Assembly (NCBI GenBank): GCA_024220525.1
Contig: JAMYWO010000036.1
Coordinates: 72,668 to 136,667, forward strand
Direction: 5' to 3'
Source: Cochliopodium minus
Lineage: Eukaryota; Discosea; Himatismenida; Cochliopodiidae
Length of the DNA: 64,000 nt
The notes below the pieces were generated by a model. That model was not told the origin of the DNA. It saw nothing but the letters and a program-made list of their open reading frames with translations, and did no database searches. A program made the position numbers and the translations under genes. Of this stretch, positions 11,924 to 22,347 are shown one piece after another; positions within the stretch are counted from its first letter, which is position 1; each line of letters opens with the position of its first letter.

Positions 11924-11972
11924 AAATTAATTTTTTGAAATTATTTTTATATTTCCATATTATTATCCTTAC

Positions 11973-12087
11973 CTGCCAACATTGCATCTGAGAATACTCT
12001 ATCATAGGATTGGATTGGCCATATTTCTTTTAATGGTGCACATAAACAGCATGAAGCAATGACTAAGATCAGAAAAAACAATTTCAT
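11973..12087 (-). CDS. First exon of a secreted protein (partial)
   Basis: The minus strand reads MKLFFLILVIASCCLCAPLK, a clear signal peptide, then EIWPIQSYDRVFSDAMLA before a GTAAGG donor at 11971-11972. The start follows an A-rich run, as for other genes here. The next exon is missing because the N at 11923 cuts the intron. I do not recognise the family from about 20 mature residues. Confidence 0.55.
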
Positions 12088-13200
12088 TTTTTTTTATATA
12101 TTTTATATTGATTTTTTTGTTTTTTTTCAAACTTATTTTTTGAATTTAAAAAATTTTGTTTTGATATGCTTGGTTTTTTATTGTTTTATTTATTGGAAAT
12201 AATTGAATTTTTATTTAAAAAATGTTTATTCATTTTCCATTACTTTTTCTTCAATATTTTTCAGTGATGCAAATATACACTTTAGAATTTCTATTGAAAA
12301 TTTATAAATTTCAGGTTCAAACAATTGAATTTCATTGGATTATTTTCCTCAAAAAGGAAGAATCTGTTCAAAAAAAAAATGTGGATGTCTTTGGTCAAAA
12401 TAAAAAAAATTTGTAAAAAAAATAATCAAGAAGAAAAGATTCGAAAATAAATTACAATCTAAACCATTACAAGAAGATACCTATTTACTTATTTAAAGAG
12501 TATTAGGGAAGATTCAAATGTTTAAATTATTCGGACTTAACCCATTTTTTTTTTTTTATGAGGGTTTACGGAAAAAATTATTTTTATTTTATTAAACCTA
12601 AAGATTATTTATAACTTTACTTTATTCAACCAAGGATATCCTAGAGTTTTCCTCCAATTCTGATTGGACACTAATGCTATTCAAGTTGATAAACAAAGAA
12701 CCCTTAATGAAATTTGCTTTCCATTTTTATTTAAGGAGCTTCTGTTAAATATAAAGGTTCTTTTTCAACTTCAGTTCTCAAAAACTTAAACTTTGGTAAA
12801 AAGCTTTGGTTGTTCTTCATCTTTTGAACTTTCTTTGAAATCGTTTTTGAAACTCTCTAAATCGAATCTTGATGGATCATTATCAGAGTGAAATCAATGA
12901 ATTATAAATTGTATAACTTTCCGAAATATATATTATCCATTTTGCTGTCAATCTAAATTCTTATTTCACTTCTAATGAGTATTTGTTTATAACAAATTTA
13001 ATTCTTTAATTCAACATTTATTTAATGTGATTCAAAATAATCAATCAACTTTCAATATTTTTTTAAATCATTTTCAATGAATTGATAACAAATCATTTAA
13101 TTGTCAATTTTGAAAGCAATTTTCAAATAAATCCAATATTTTTTGTTTTTTTGTTTTTTTTTTTTACTCAAATCATCTAATCACAAGAAAAATAAAAAAA
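12088..13200. other. Long stretch without a supportable gene
   Basis: About 1.1 kb of AT-rich DNA. An open frame at 12222-12416 (plus strand) is hydrophobic and AT-driven with no recognisable domain. On the minus strand, 12890-12730 has coding-like sequence (DNDPSRFDLESFKNDFKESS, then after a frame change TEVEKEPLYLTEAP and a stop). It has no acceptor or start upstream and a TGA just before it, so it may be a decayed gene end. Nothing else is recognised. Confidence 0.4.
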
Positions 13201-14535
13201 ATGGCAGAAGAAAAAGATCACAAGGTGATTGCAAAACTCGCTGCAGGTGGACTATCATGTTGCATATTATCTGTCTTATTAAATCCAATGGATGTAGTCA
13301 AAATAAGATTGCATACGCAAAATTCCGTTGAAAAACAGCAATTTCCAAAATATAAGGGATTTTTTGGATCTTTAAAGGTGATATGGGCTGAAGAAGGAAT
13401 AAGAGGTAAAATATATATTAATAAAATTTTAATTTTTCTTCTTCCAAATTTGATAATTCACTTTCTATTCCTTATATAGGTCTTTATAGAGGGTAATTTA
13501 TGTTGATAAAAAATTATTTTTAATTTTATCCACATCAATTTATATTTAGGGTCACCCCATCCATGATGAGAGAATTGTCTTATTCATCAATGAGGTAAAA
13601 AAAAAACCAAAAGTGATAATTTTTCATTTTAAAATTCAAATTTAAAATTTAATTGAAATTAACTTTTAATATTATAAATCATTTTATCAAATTCTAGAAT
13701 GGGACTTTATGACTACTTCAAGCATATTACAGCACCAAATGCTAAGTCAAGAGAAGATCATACTTTGCTTCAAAAAATTTTAGCAGGAGCAGGTAAATCA
13801 AAAAACAATAAAAATGTAAATATAGATTAAGCAAAATAATCTTTTGCTAAAAGGTTCTGGACTCGTTGGATCGTTTTTTGCTAATCCAACTGATCTTGTC
13901 AAAATTAGATTTCAAAATCATTTAACAAGACCTAATTATACAAACACATTTAATGCATTTAAAAAAATTTTTGTTGAAGAAGGAGGAATAAGAGGTTTGT
14001 ACAGAGGGTAAAAAAAAATTCTTGTTAATGTTTTAATAAAATAAATTAAATAAAAAATGCATATGAAATAATTATTTTTTAGGACAACTCCTACTGTTGT
14101 GAGAGCGGTTGTTTTGACTTCTTCTCAAATGGCTAGTTATGATGAATTCAAGCGCTTTTTACTAAAAAATCAAATCATGCAAGACAATATCTATTGCCAT
14201 GTCAGTGCTGCTCTTTTTAGTGGGTTCGTAACTGCAGTTGTAACTAATCCAGTGGATTTCGTTAAAACAAGATGGATGGTATCAAAAAATCTCTACAAAA
14301 AGTAAACTTTTATTTTCTTTCCATTCTTATTCTTATTTTTATTGAACAACTTTTTTATTTTACTTTTTTTTTCAATAGCCCTTTAGATTGTCTCATTAAA
14401 AGTGTTCAAAGAGAAGGTATTACAGTTTTGGCTACTGGTTTCATTCCTAATTGGGGTAGACTTGGCCCTCATTTTCTTATTTCTTTTCCTCTCTTTGAGT
14501 TTTTCAGGATCTTGTTTGGTGCTGATAGTTTGTGA
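13201..14535 (+). CDS. Mitochondrial carrier family protein (UCP/dicarboxylate-carrier-like)
   Basis: Inner-membrane metabolite transporter with three tandem carrier repeats. The signature appears three times: NPMDVVKIRL near residue 30, NPTDLVKIRF near 135 and NPVDFVKTRW near 240, with EGIRGLYRG and GGIRGLYRG between helices. Total length is about 300 residues, normal for the family. Seven exons are readable: 13201-13405, 13481-13493, 13550-13594, 13698-13792, 13854-14007, 14083-14301 and 14379-14535. The second is a 13-nt microexon encoding most of GLYRG. The start follows an A-rich leader, and the N-terminus MAEEKDHKVIAKLAAGG is typical of UCP/DIC/oxoglutarate carriers. The substrate cannot be told from sequence alone; uncoupling-protein-like or dicarboxylate transport is the best guess. 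Confidence 0.88.
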
Positions 14536-15042
14536 TATACTTTATACAATAGAATAAATTATTAAAAGAAATATTATTTAATTAGCGACAAATGGTATCT
14601 CTTTTCATTGGTATCTCTTTTTGCAACAAAAATAAAAAAAAAAAATGAAAAATAAACCATTTTTCTATCAATATTTTGTTCATTTGGAGAAAAAATAAAA
14701 ACCATTTGGAAGATCAAGAATAATTAACAATTGAGTTCAATAACAAATCAAAAATATGAAATTTCATATAAATATAGATTTTTAAAGTAAAATTCTACTT
14801 TGAAATAAAAAAATTTAGGTAAGGAGAAGAGAAAGTGATTATAAAATTTAGAAATTTAGAGAAAAAAAAAATTATTTCTTTCACATTTATTTTTTCCTCT
14901 CTTCAATTATTCTAATAAATCATCAAAATAACATTCATATAATCCATTAAAAAGCTCTAATTTTTTCAGTTTATTGTGAAATTTTTATCAAATTTTATCA
15001 AAGGAAACAATAAAATAAAATTAAAATTAAAATAAAATCAAA
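14536..15042. other. Intergenic region
   Basis: About 500 bp of AT-rich DNA between the carrier stop and the allophanate hydrolase start, both on the plus strand. The last 45 bp before the ATG are A-rich, as in other leaders here. No gene or structured repeat seen. Confidence 0.6.
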
Positions 15043-17311
15043 ATGAAGTCTAGTGTTTTCAAGAAAATAGACAAATCTAAGCTATTCAAGAAGAATAATA
15101 TCATAATTAGAAATTCTAGCAATTACAGCTTTGACATTACATCTATACACAACGGATATGAAAGTGGTGAATTGAAACCTTCCCAAGTAGTGACAAGATC
15201 ATATGAAAGAATAAACAAAGATAAAGCATCTTGGATTTTCAAATTACCATTGAATCATGTAATGGGAAAAGCAGAAAGACTCGATAAACAATTAGAAGAA
15301 TGGAAAAAAGAAGGAAAGCCATTTCAAGCTTTATTGGACAAATTCCCTCTTTTTGGTATCCCATTTGGTGCCAAGGATAATCTTGATGTAGCTGGTTTCC
15401 CTACCACTGCTGCATGTCCTGCTTTTTCTCGCACACCTTGGGTAACTGCTCCAGTAATAGATCAATTAAAAGAAAAAGGTGCAATTTTGATGGGAAAGCA
15501 AAATATGGATCAATTCGCTGCAGGATTGGTTGGTAAGAAAAAAAAAACCAAAAACTAACCAAAATTAAAAAATGTTTTTAAAGGTGTGAGATCCCCTTAT
15601 GGTATTCCAGAAAATCCATTCAATCCAGAATTTTGTCCAGGTATATATTATTTTTAAAATTTTATATATGCTCACATAATTTACTTATAATAATTATTTC
15701 ACTTATTTTTATAACGATAAATTTCATCCTTTATAAACTGATATTTCCTCATTTTATATTTTACTTCCTCATTCATATAATAGTTGCTAAATTTTCTTAA
15801 ATTTCAAATTGATAAAAAATAATGATTTTTATCCTTATGATAGGAGGAAGCAGTTCAGGATCAGGAGTATCAACATCAACTCATCAAGTGAGTTTTTCAT
15901 TGGGAACAGATACTGCAGGATCAGGAAGAGTACCTGCAAGTTTCAACAACATCGTAGGATTAAAACCAACACCAAGAGTATTAAGCACCCGTGGACTTGT
16001 CCCAGCATGCCGTACATTAGATTGCATCTCTGTATTCGCATTGACTTGTGATGATGCTTACAAAGTCTTCTCCAACTGCAAAGAATTCGATCCATTGGAC
16101 GAATACGCACGTGTTTATGGAACCCCTCCTCATCACAACTCTGAAAAGAAACTTAGATTCGGTTATCCTGCAGGGTCTGGCCTCCAATTCTTCGGAAATA
16201 CCACCGGAGCAAAAGAGCTCTATTTGAGTTCATTTGAACTTTTGAAGGAGAAGACTGGAGCTGAATTCGTACCTATTGACTTTACTCCTTTCGTCGAAAC
16301 TGCAAGAGTTCTCTACGATGGACCTTGGGTTTCTGAGAGACTTTCCGCACTACAAGATTTTTACAACACCAGAAGAGATGAGATCCATCCTGTAACCAGA
16401 GGAATTTTGGACAAGGGTACCACTTATTCCGCAGTGGAGACTTTTCTTGCTTACCGTAGATTGGAAAAGTTGAGACGTGAAGCTTATGCTGTTTGGGATA
16501 ACTCTGGCATTGATGCTTTGATCGTTCCTACTTCTTCTGTTACTCCAACTCTTAAAGAGATTGCAGAGGTTCCTGTTGGAATCAATACTGTTCTTGGATT
16601 GTACACCAACTTTGTCAACTTGTTGGATCTTTGTGGTATTGCTGTTCCTAACGGATTTTTGCCTTATGGAATGCCTACTGGTATTACCATTATAGGAAGA
16701 GCATTCGATGATCATTTCGTCTATCAAGTAAAATCAAACATCTTTTTAAATATAATCTTCCAAAACCATGATAATCGAATATAATGTATAAAGATAAATT
16801 TAATTTCATCCAAAAAAAATAGGTAGGAAGATTGTTCCAATCTTCAAGAGATTTGAAACTAGGAGCATCTGAATTCAAATTACCTCAAAACTCTTCGAAT
16901 GTTACCACCATCGAAGTACCAAAAGATGATGTTGACTTGGTAGTCTGCGGAGCTCACATGAAAGGTCTCTCATTGAACGGACAACTCACTGAAATCAACG
17001 GAAAGTTCGTTAAAGCTTTGAAAACCAAACCTATTTACACCCTCTACGATATTTCCTCTGCAAATTTGAAACGTCCTGGTATGGTTCGTAACACTAATGG
17101 TGGTACTGCTGTTGAAGTAGAAGTATGGAGAATTCCAAAGGAGAAAGCTGGTGACTTTTTGGATAGAGTCAGGGCTCCTTTGACCCTTGGTACTGTTGAG
17201 TTGGAAGATGGAACTAGTGCTAAGGGATTCCTCTGCGAATCTTATGTATCGGAGTCTTCCCCTGATATTTCTAGTTATGGTGGATGGAGAAACTTTATCG
17301 GATCAAGATAA
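15043..17311 (+). CDS. Allophanate hydrolase (amidase family)
   Basis: Converts allophanate to ammonia and CO2, the second step of ATP-dependent urea breakdown. Exons are 15043-15532, 15584-15640, 15844-16727 and 16823-17311, about 640 residues. The amidase core shows the Ser-Ser-Lys triad: Lys in PFGAKDNLDVAG, Ser in PGGSSSGSGV and GTDTAGSGRVPASF. The last exon is the separate C-terminal domain of AtzF-type enzymes (LVVCGAHMKGLSLNGQLTE ... LYDISS ... GGTAVEVEVWRIP), so the protein is full length. The first 25 residues are Lys/Arg-rich and acid-free (MKSSVFKKIDKSKLFKKNN), possibly a mitochondrial presequence. No urea carboxylase is adjacent and it is not fused to one, unlike fungal DUR1,2. 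Exon sequence is less AT-rich than surrounding genes. Confidence 0.93.
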
Positions 17312-17377
17312 AAAATAAAACTTTTTTTTTTTTTTTTGAAATTAATTTCAATTAAAATGAAAAGAAAATCGAATTTT

Positions 17378-18573
17378 TTAAATCAATTGTTTAATTTTCT
17401 TTGCTCCAACGACACAGAGTTTTAATCCGTTGACTAAAATTTGATTTCCATTTCTGGAATAAATGAATACTCTTATATTGTTGTTTCCAGGTTTGTTTTC
17501 AACAACAGCAGAAAGAGACATAGGTAACCAGTTGTTGTGGTGGTGGCAACTAAAAGAAATTTCAGTATCATTCAAAAAAATTTTTACATCCACTGCATCA
17601 AATTTTGTGTTGTTACTGTTTGAAGTGCAAATACAGTGAACTGTTATGAAAACTGATTTTGAGAATTCTGCACTAATATCAAGAATACATTCTCCTTTCA
17701 CATTTGTTGTTTCGTAGCTCCACTTTGAAGGGGAAACTTGAAATTCTATTTAAAATTAATAAAAAGAATAATAAAATATAAAAATTTTAAAAGTTTACTT
17801 TGATTCAAAAGGCTGTCATCTACATTTGTTAGTTTTTGATTAATCATATTCAATTTTTGGTTAAAAGAGATTGTTTGATTGTTTTGGATCTCTATTTTCT
17901 GGACCAAAAAATTGATTTTTCTTTCAGAAGATTCCAATCTTTCATTGAGGGAATTAATGATTTGGGATTGAGAATTTAAATTGTTTTCTAATTTTTTTTT
18001 CTCATCTGTCAACACTTGCAAATATTCTACCACTTTGGGCATTAAATGAACTTTTTCAGAAATACTTGTTTGTGAGTTGACTAGTTCCAAGAGTCCTTTC
18101 AGATCGAATGATTCTTCTTTGAGAGATAGTTTTATTTTTCCAAAAAAATTTGTGATCATTTCATCTTTGCATTCTATTTCCAAAACATTTAGATTTAAAT
18201 CGTTTGAAAAGTATGTATTGCATTCTCCTCTTTATAAAAAAAAAAAAAATTGGGTTGATATCGGTGCAAATAATTGATAAAAGGATTTCAATTTATGATA
18301 TTGGGTCAAATATATTTTAATGGAGCTAGTAGAAATTTTTTATTACCCAAACATTTTTTGAATACAGGTTATCAAATGGTTGAATGATGTTTCTTGCTTC
18401 AATGATACGAATATCTGGAGGTAATTTTCACTTGTGAATTCCAAGCTCCAAGTTTTTTTGAAAGAATTATCGCATAATGCCTTGATTTGTACAATATCTC
18501 CATTATTGATCCTGATGAGAGAATATTTTATTGTATTATTCTCATCAACCTTGACCTCTTTTTCGAAATTCAT
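17378..18573 (-). CDS. Head domain plus coiled-coil protein, possibly XRCC4/CCDC61-fold
   Basis: Three minus-strand exons: 18573 to about 18346, about 18235 to 17800, and about 17745 to 17378. They encode an N-terminal head of about 120 residues (MNFEKEVKVDENNTIKYSLI ... WSLEFTSENYLQIF ... FNHLITCIQKMF), a long coiled coil (LTDEKKKLENNLNSQ ... LESSERKINFLVQKIEIQN) and a beta-rich C-terminal domain of about 110 residues ending LVNGLKLCVVGAKK. The head-to-coiled-coil layout and the W..E.T...YLQI...K pattern recall the XRCC4/SAS-6/CCDC61 superfamily, but this is a weak visual match. I do not recognise the C-terminal domain. It converges with the allophanate hydrolase gene 67 bp away. Confidence 0.6.
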
Positions 18574-18696
18574 TTTATTTTTTAATATTTCTTAAAATTC
18601 GAAAGAAATACTCATAATTTGGAAGAGGAATCGAATTTGAAATGATTTAAATTAACTTTATTAAATTTCTAATTTATTTTATTAATTTTCAATAAA

Positions 18697-19393
18697 TCAC
18701 CAAAATCTAGCTTCTGTTGAAGTTCCAAGATAAGTATAAGCACCAGTAGCATCATTGAAAGAGTAGAGGGAGAACTTTTCTGATGGTTGTGGCAAAGGAG
18801 AAGCAATGTTGTCTGCACTCAAAAGGTTGGAGACAAAGAAGTAAGGGGATTGAGCAGAAATCAAAGCACCAGCAGGGGTTTGTCCATTGATATTCAATCT
18901 TTTTGCTTCTACTTTTCCTCCACGTCTACTGACAGAGATATCCAAATATTTGTTGAAAGAAAATCCATCCTTAACAGAAAATCCAGATTGTTGGAAGTTT
19001 TTCAACCCTTTGTATACTGCCAACCATACATTGTCCAAGTATCTGGTTTGGGCTGGTGCTACCTTTGTTTGTTCAGCGAAGGAAATGTGTCTTCCAATGG
19101 TAGTTATATTTCCAATTACCTTTAAAAAAAATAATGAAGGATTAGGAACAAAAAATATAATTGAATTAAACAGGATAATTTAAAGAAAATTTTATTGTAA
19201 TGTTGTTCATAAAATTTTTTTTAACCCAGTAATTGTTTTCAAATTCAATTTTGAATTGCAAGCTGTCCTTTCCTCTCCAATCGTGTTCAGGAATTTGTGG
19301 TCTGTCATCTTCATCATCTTCATACTTTTTCTTTGCTTCTTCAGCACAAAATACGAGACCAACAATCAAAAGAAAAACTAACAATAATTTCAT
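18697..19393 (-). CDS. Secreted or ER-lumenal protein, family unknown
   Basis: Two exons on the minus strand: 19393 to about 19222, then about 19120 to 18697. The start gives a signal peptide (MKLLLVFLLIVGLVFCAEEA); an in-frame Met three codons upstream is possible but less favourable. A short acidic-basic stretch (KKKYEDDEDDRPQIPEHDW) follows, then about 170 residues with Gly/Ser/Phe-rich beta character (FSFNKYLDISVSRRGGKVEA). There is no transmembrane segment or Cys pattern, so it is probably soluble in the secretory path or a phagosome. I do not recognise the family. Confidence 0.65.
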
Positions 19394-19402
19394 TTTCAAC
19401 AA

Positions 19403-20253
19403 TTTTTTTTTATTTTTTTTTTTAATTTAATTTTTTTTATCCTTTCAAATAAATTTCATCAAACTTTAAGGAACTTGAACTCATAAATATAAAATTTCCT
19501 AATTCCTTAAATTATTTTTTCCTCAGTTTCAATATATATAGAAATAAGAAGCACATTGAATATAAGTCTTTATTTCGGTCATTCTTATTTAAAACAACAC
19601 TCCAGAAAACAAAACAAAAAAGATAAGAAGATGAGATTGAAGTAGATGATAAGAAAGATGAGAGTAGTTTTTTTTTAAATCTATGTTTTCGAATTGAAAT
19701 TTAGTATACTCAAAAGAGTATTTAAAGATTTTTTTTATATTTATCTCCAAAAATAAATGATTTCCTTTTAAAGAAATCATTCTCTGAAAAGATATATTCA
19801 ATTTTCTATTATTTATTTTCACTGATGAAATAAACGTTCTATTTATAGAACTAGTATTCAAAAAATATTTCTTTCTTACAATTTGGATTGAAATATATCC
19901 GCATAACCTCCCTTTAATTTCCAAAAGAAAGTAAATAAATTAAATATATTTTTATAAAAATTTTAAAAATAAATTGAATAAATCAATCTTCATTAATATT
20001 GATTCAATTTTAATTCCTCTTTTTATAATGCAAAATTTTTTTTATCAAATTATAAAAAATATAAAAGGAATTGATAATTTGCAAATTACCTTGAAATGAA
20101 AACATTTGCATTTAATTGAACATACTTAAGAAAATTGTTAATTAATTGAATTCTTTATATGTATTATTTTCAAAAAAAAAAAAAAAAAAATGGAATGCAA
20201 TTCTGGATTGGCATTTCATTCATTCTTTTTGATAGGTATTAAAAAATTGTAAT
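19403..20253. other. Intergenic region
   Basis: About 850 bp of AT-rich DNA between divergent genes, including an 18-A run just before 20190. A 111-codon open frame on the minus strand (19924-19589) lacks any domain, has AT-driven composition and sits in low-complexity DNA. I do not support it as a gene. Confidence 0.5.
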
Positions 20254-21171
20254 ATGACAAAGGGCTATTCATGTGGTAATAATGATACAGGACAATGTGG
20301 TCAAGGAAAATTAAATTATGTTCTTAAACCAACAATTGTGCCAATCAAGGAAGAAATGAAAATAAAAAGAATTTGCATTGGAGCCTCTCATTCTATTATA
20401 CAAGAAGTGAATGGAAATATTTATGTTTGTGGTGATAATTCCAAATCACAATGTGGTCTTGAATTCAAAGAGAAATTAGATGAATTTACATTTTTGATAA
20501 ATTATCAAAATATCCATAGAATATATACTGGAACTTCATTCTCTCTTGTATTATTAACTAATAAATTTAATGATTTGAAGAAATTGATAGGATTTGGCGA
20601 AAAAGATCTCATTAAGACTCCAACACTTTTAATGAATGATTCTATCAAAAAGATATCAACTGGTTCTGCTCATACTTTAGTGTATAAAAAGGATGGGCAA
20701 CTTCTTGTCTTTGGATTCAATTTTTTTGGTAAAATTTTTGATTGGGGGTTATTACATCATAATGTTACATCTTCTTCGTGATAGGACAATTAGGACTGGG
20801 AGATAAATTGAATAGAAAAAATCCTATTTTGTTGATGAAAGACCAAAATATCAAAAAAATTGCATGTGGTTTTGCTCATTCCTTTGTATATAAAAAGAAT
20901 GGAGATTTATTTGGATTTGGCAAGAATTCTGAATTTCAATTGGGGTTGACTGATCCAAGATATGACAACTCCTGTTCTTGTTTTGAATGATCCTCAATTA
21001 CAATCAATATGTTGTGGAATGAATCATAGCATGTCAATTAAATAAAAAGGGAGAAGTCTTTGTATTTGGGGATAATCAATACGGTATCTATTTTGTTTTT
21101 TAGTTCATTTAACAATATTGATTATTTTTTATTTTTATAATAGGTCAATTGGGTTTGGGAGATTCATTCCC
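20254..21171 (+). pseudogene. RCC1-repeat protein, frameshifted and interrupted
   Basis: RCC1-type beta-propeller repeats are clear: YSCGNNDTGQCGQG, GNIYVCGDNSKSQCG, GQLLVFGFNFFGQLGLGDK, GDLFGFGKNSEFQLGL and GEVFVFGDNQYGQLGLGDS. Such proteins act as GEFs or ubiquitin-ligase cofactors, but no partner domain is visible. Exon 1 ends at about 20728 and exon 2 starts at 20784. After the repeat ending FQLGLTDPR the frame shifts near 20963, and again near 21045, where homologous sequence continues in other frames (TTPVLVLNDPQLQSICCGMNHS, then KKGEVFVFG). From 21172 the DNA stops resembling RCC1 and becomes an EGF-gene intron copy. It is either a pseudogene or a low-quality, chimeric assembly. Confidence 0.65.
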
Positions 21172-21682
21172 AAGTAAATATAAGAAAATTTTTAAATCTG
21201 AGCCATTAAATTTGGATGTTTATTTATATCAATCAATCTTACAAACAAATTTTCAATTTCCATAAGGAAAAATAATTTGCATAATTATGCGAATCACCGT
21301 ATGTAATGAAAATTTTTTTGTAAGAATTTAATATGCACAATATAATTTGGATCAATTTTTATATTTTAACTTATGATAGTAAATAAATTGATCATTGATT
21401 GAATATAATCATATTATCATTTGTTTATGTTGATTAATATTGATCCATTTTTTGATATATTTACTAACAAATTTTCAATATCAATTGTATATTAGAAGAT
21501 ATATCTCCAATATGAATGATTTTTTTTATTGTGTTATGTCTGGAGGTCCAGACACATTAAAAAGAAAAAAAAATTTCCCCTTAAGTCTTATAATTAAATC
21601 CTTTAAAATTTTTGTTTAATCAGTTCCACCACTGGTTGCGATACTCTCCAAAATGATGCTTGTGGAGATACACAAAATAATA
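21172..21682 (+). pseudogene. Stray fragment of a third EGF/TIG family copy
   Basis: 21172-21265 resembles the EGF/TIG gene B intron starting at 7337 (shared CAAGTAAATATAAGAAAATT, and later ACAAACAAATTTTCAATTTC). 21590-21682 resembles 7445-7533, including an identical exon start (TTCCACCACTGGTTGCGATA) over about 59 bp. A segment of about 320 bp absent from gene B lies between. It encodes the fragment STTGCDTLQNDACGDTQNN and ends at a single N. It is a partial paralogue, allelic copy or misplaced contig end, not a functional gene. Confidence 0.7.
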
Positions 21683-21683
21683 N
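21683..21683. other. Single-N assembly join
   Basis: One unknown base separates the plus-strand EGF fragment from a minus-strand acidic exon. Like the N at 11923, it marks a join between unrelated gene pieces. Confidence 0.8.
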
Positions 21684-21740
21684 GTTTCTTCTGAACAAAA
21701 TCTTCCTCATCCTCATCAACATGATCCTCTCCACCTTCTT
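21684..21740 (-). CDS. Acidic exon fragment of an unknown gene
   Basis: Minus-strand exon after a TTAG acceptor near 21741 reading EEGGEDHVDEDEEDFVQKK, cut by the N at 21683. Strongly acidic; family not recognisable. Confidence 0.35.
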
Positions 21741-21794
21741 CTAATATTAATCAAAAAAAAATGTCAAAAAATAGGTGTCAAAATATAAGTTATG

Positions 21795-21885
21795 AGTTTA
21801 TTTTTTTTATTTTTTTATTTTTTTTATTTTTTTATTTTTTTATTTTTTTATTTTTTTATTTTTTTATTTTTTTATTTTAATTATT
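21795..21885. repeat. T(6-7)A microsatellite at a gene-fragment junction
   Basis: Tandem TTTTTTA and TTTTTTTA units between the acidic exon fragment and the first visible exon of the phosphoesterase gene, whose N-terminal exons are missing. Confidence 0.85.
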
Positions 21886-21915
21886 TTCAATTTTGTTTTA
21901 TTTATCAACCGATAG

Positions 21916-22269
21916 TTGGGTTCCTCTTTTCGAAAAACATGGAGTGGATATTGTGATCAATGGCCACACTCATGCTTATTTAAGGGGTGAAAAGAATAAT
22001 GTGAAATATATTATAACAGGAGGTGCGGGTGGTGATATTGATTTAGAAAAAGTAATTCTGGATTTTTTTTTATTTTTTTTTTTACTTTTTTTTTTTTTTA
22101 CTTTTTTTTTTATTAGGCTTATGATTGGGGAAATCTTTTTACGGTGAAACATTTGGTCTATCATATGTCTTTCATGACTCTTTTTCAAAACAACACACTA
22201 ATTTGGGAGGCGAGAGATCTTCAGGATCAAGTGATAGACAGATTTCATATCAATAAATTGTTAGATTAA
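21916..22269 (+). CDS. Metallophosphoesterase (purple acid phosphatase-like), C-terminal part
   Basis: Two exons (21916-22051, 22117-22269) encode the end of a calcineurin-like metallophosphoesterase: WVPLFEKHGVDIVINGHTHA, where the GHTH pair supplies the last metal ligands, then YIITGGAGG and a C-terminal strand region (VKHLVYHMSF). This matches acid/alkaline phosphatases of the purple acid type, usually secreted or lysosomal. The N-terminal two-thirds, with the other metal ligands, is absent because the gene starts directly after a T-rich microsatellite. Confidence 0.75.
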
Positions 22270-22347
22270 TAAAAAATTAAATTATTAAAAAAAACTTTGT
22301 TTTGTCATGTCTTTAAAAAAAAAAATAAAAATAACATATAACAAATT

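Noticed and set aside
12222-12416. 64-codon open frame
   Set aside because: AT-driven hydrophobic composition, no start context, no homologous motif.
19589-19924. 111-codon minus-strand open frame
   Set aside because: No domain, atypical codon use, low-complexity surroundings.
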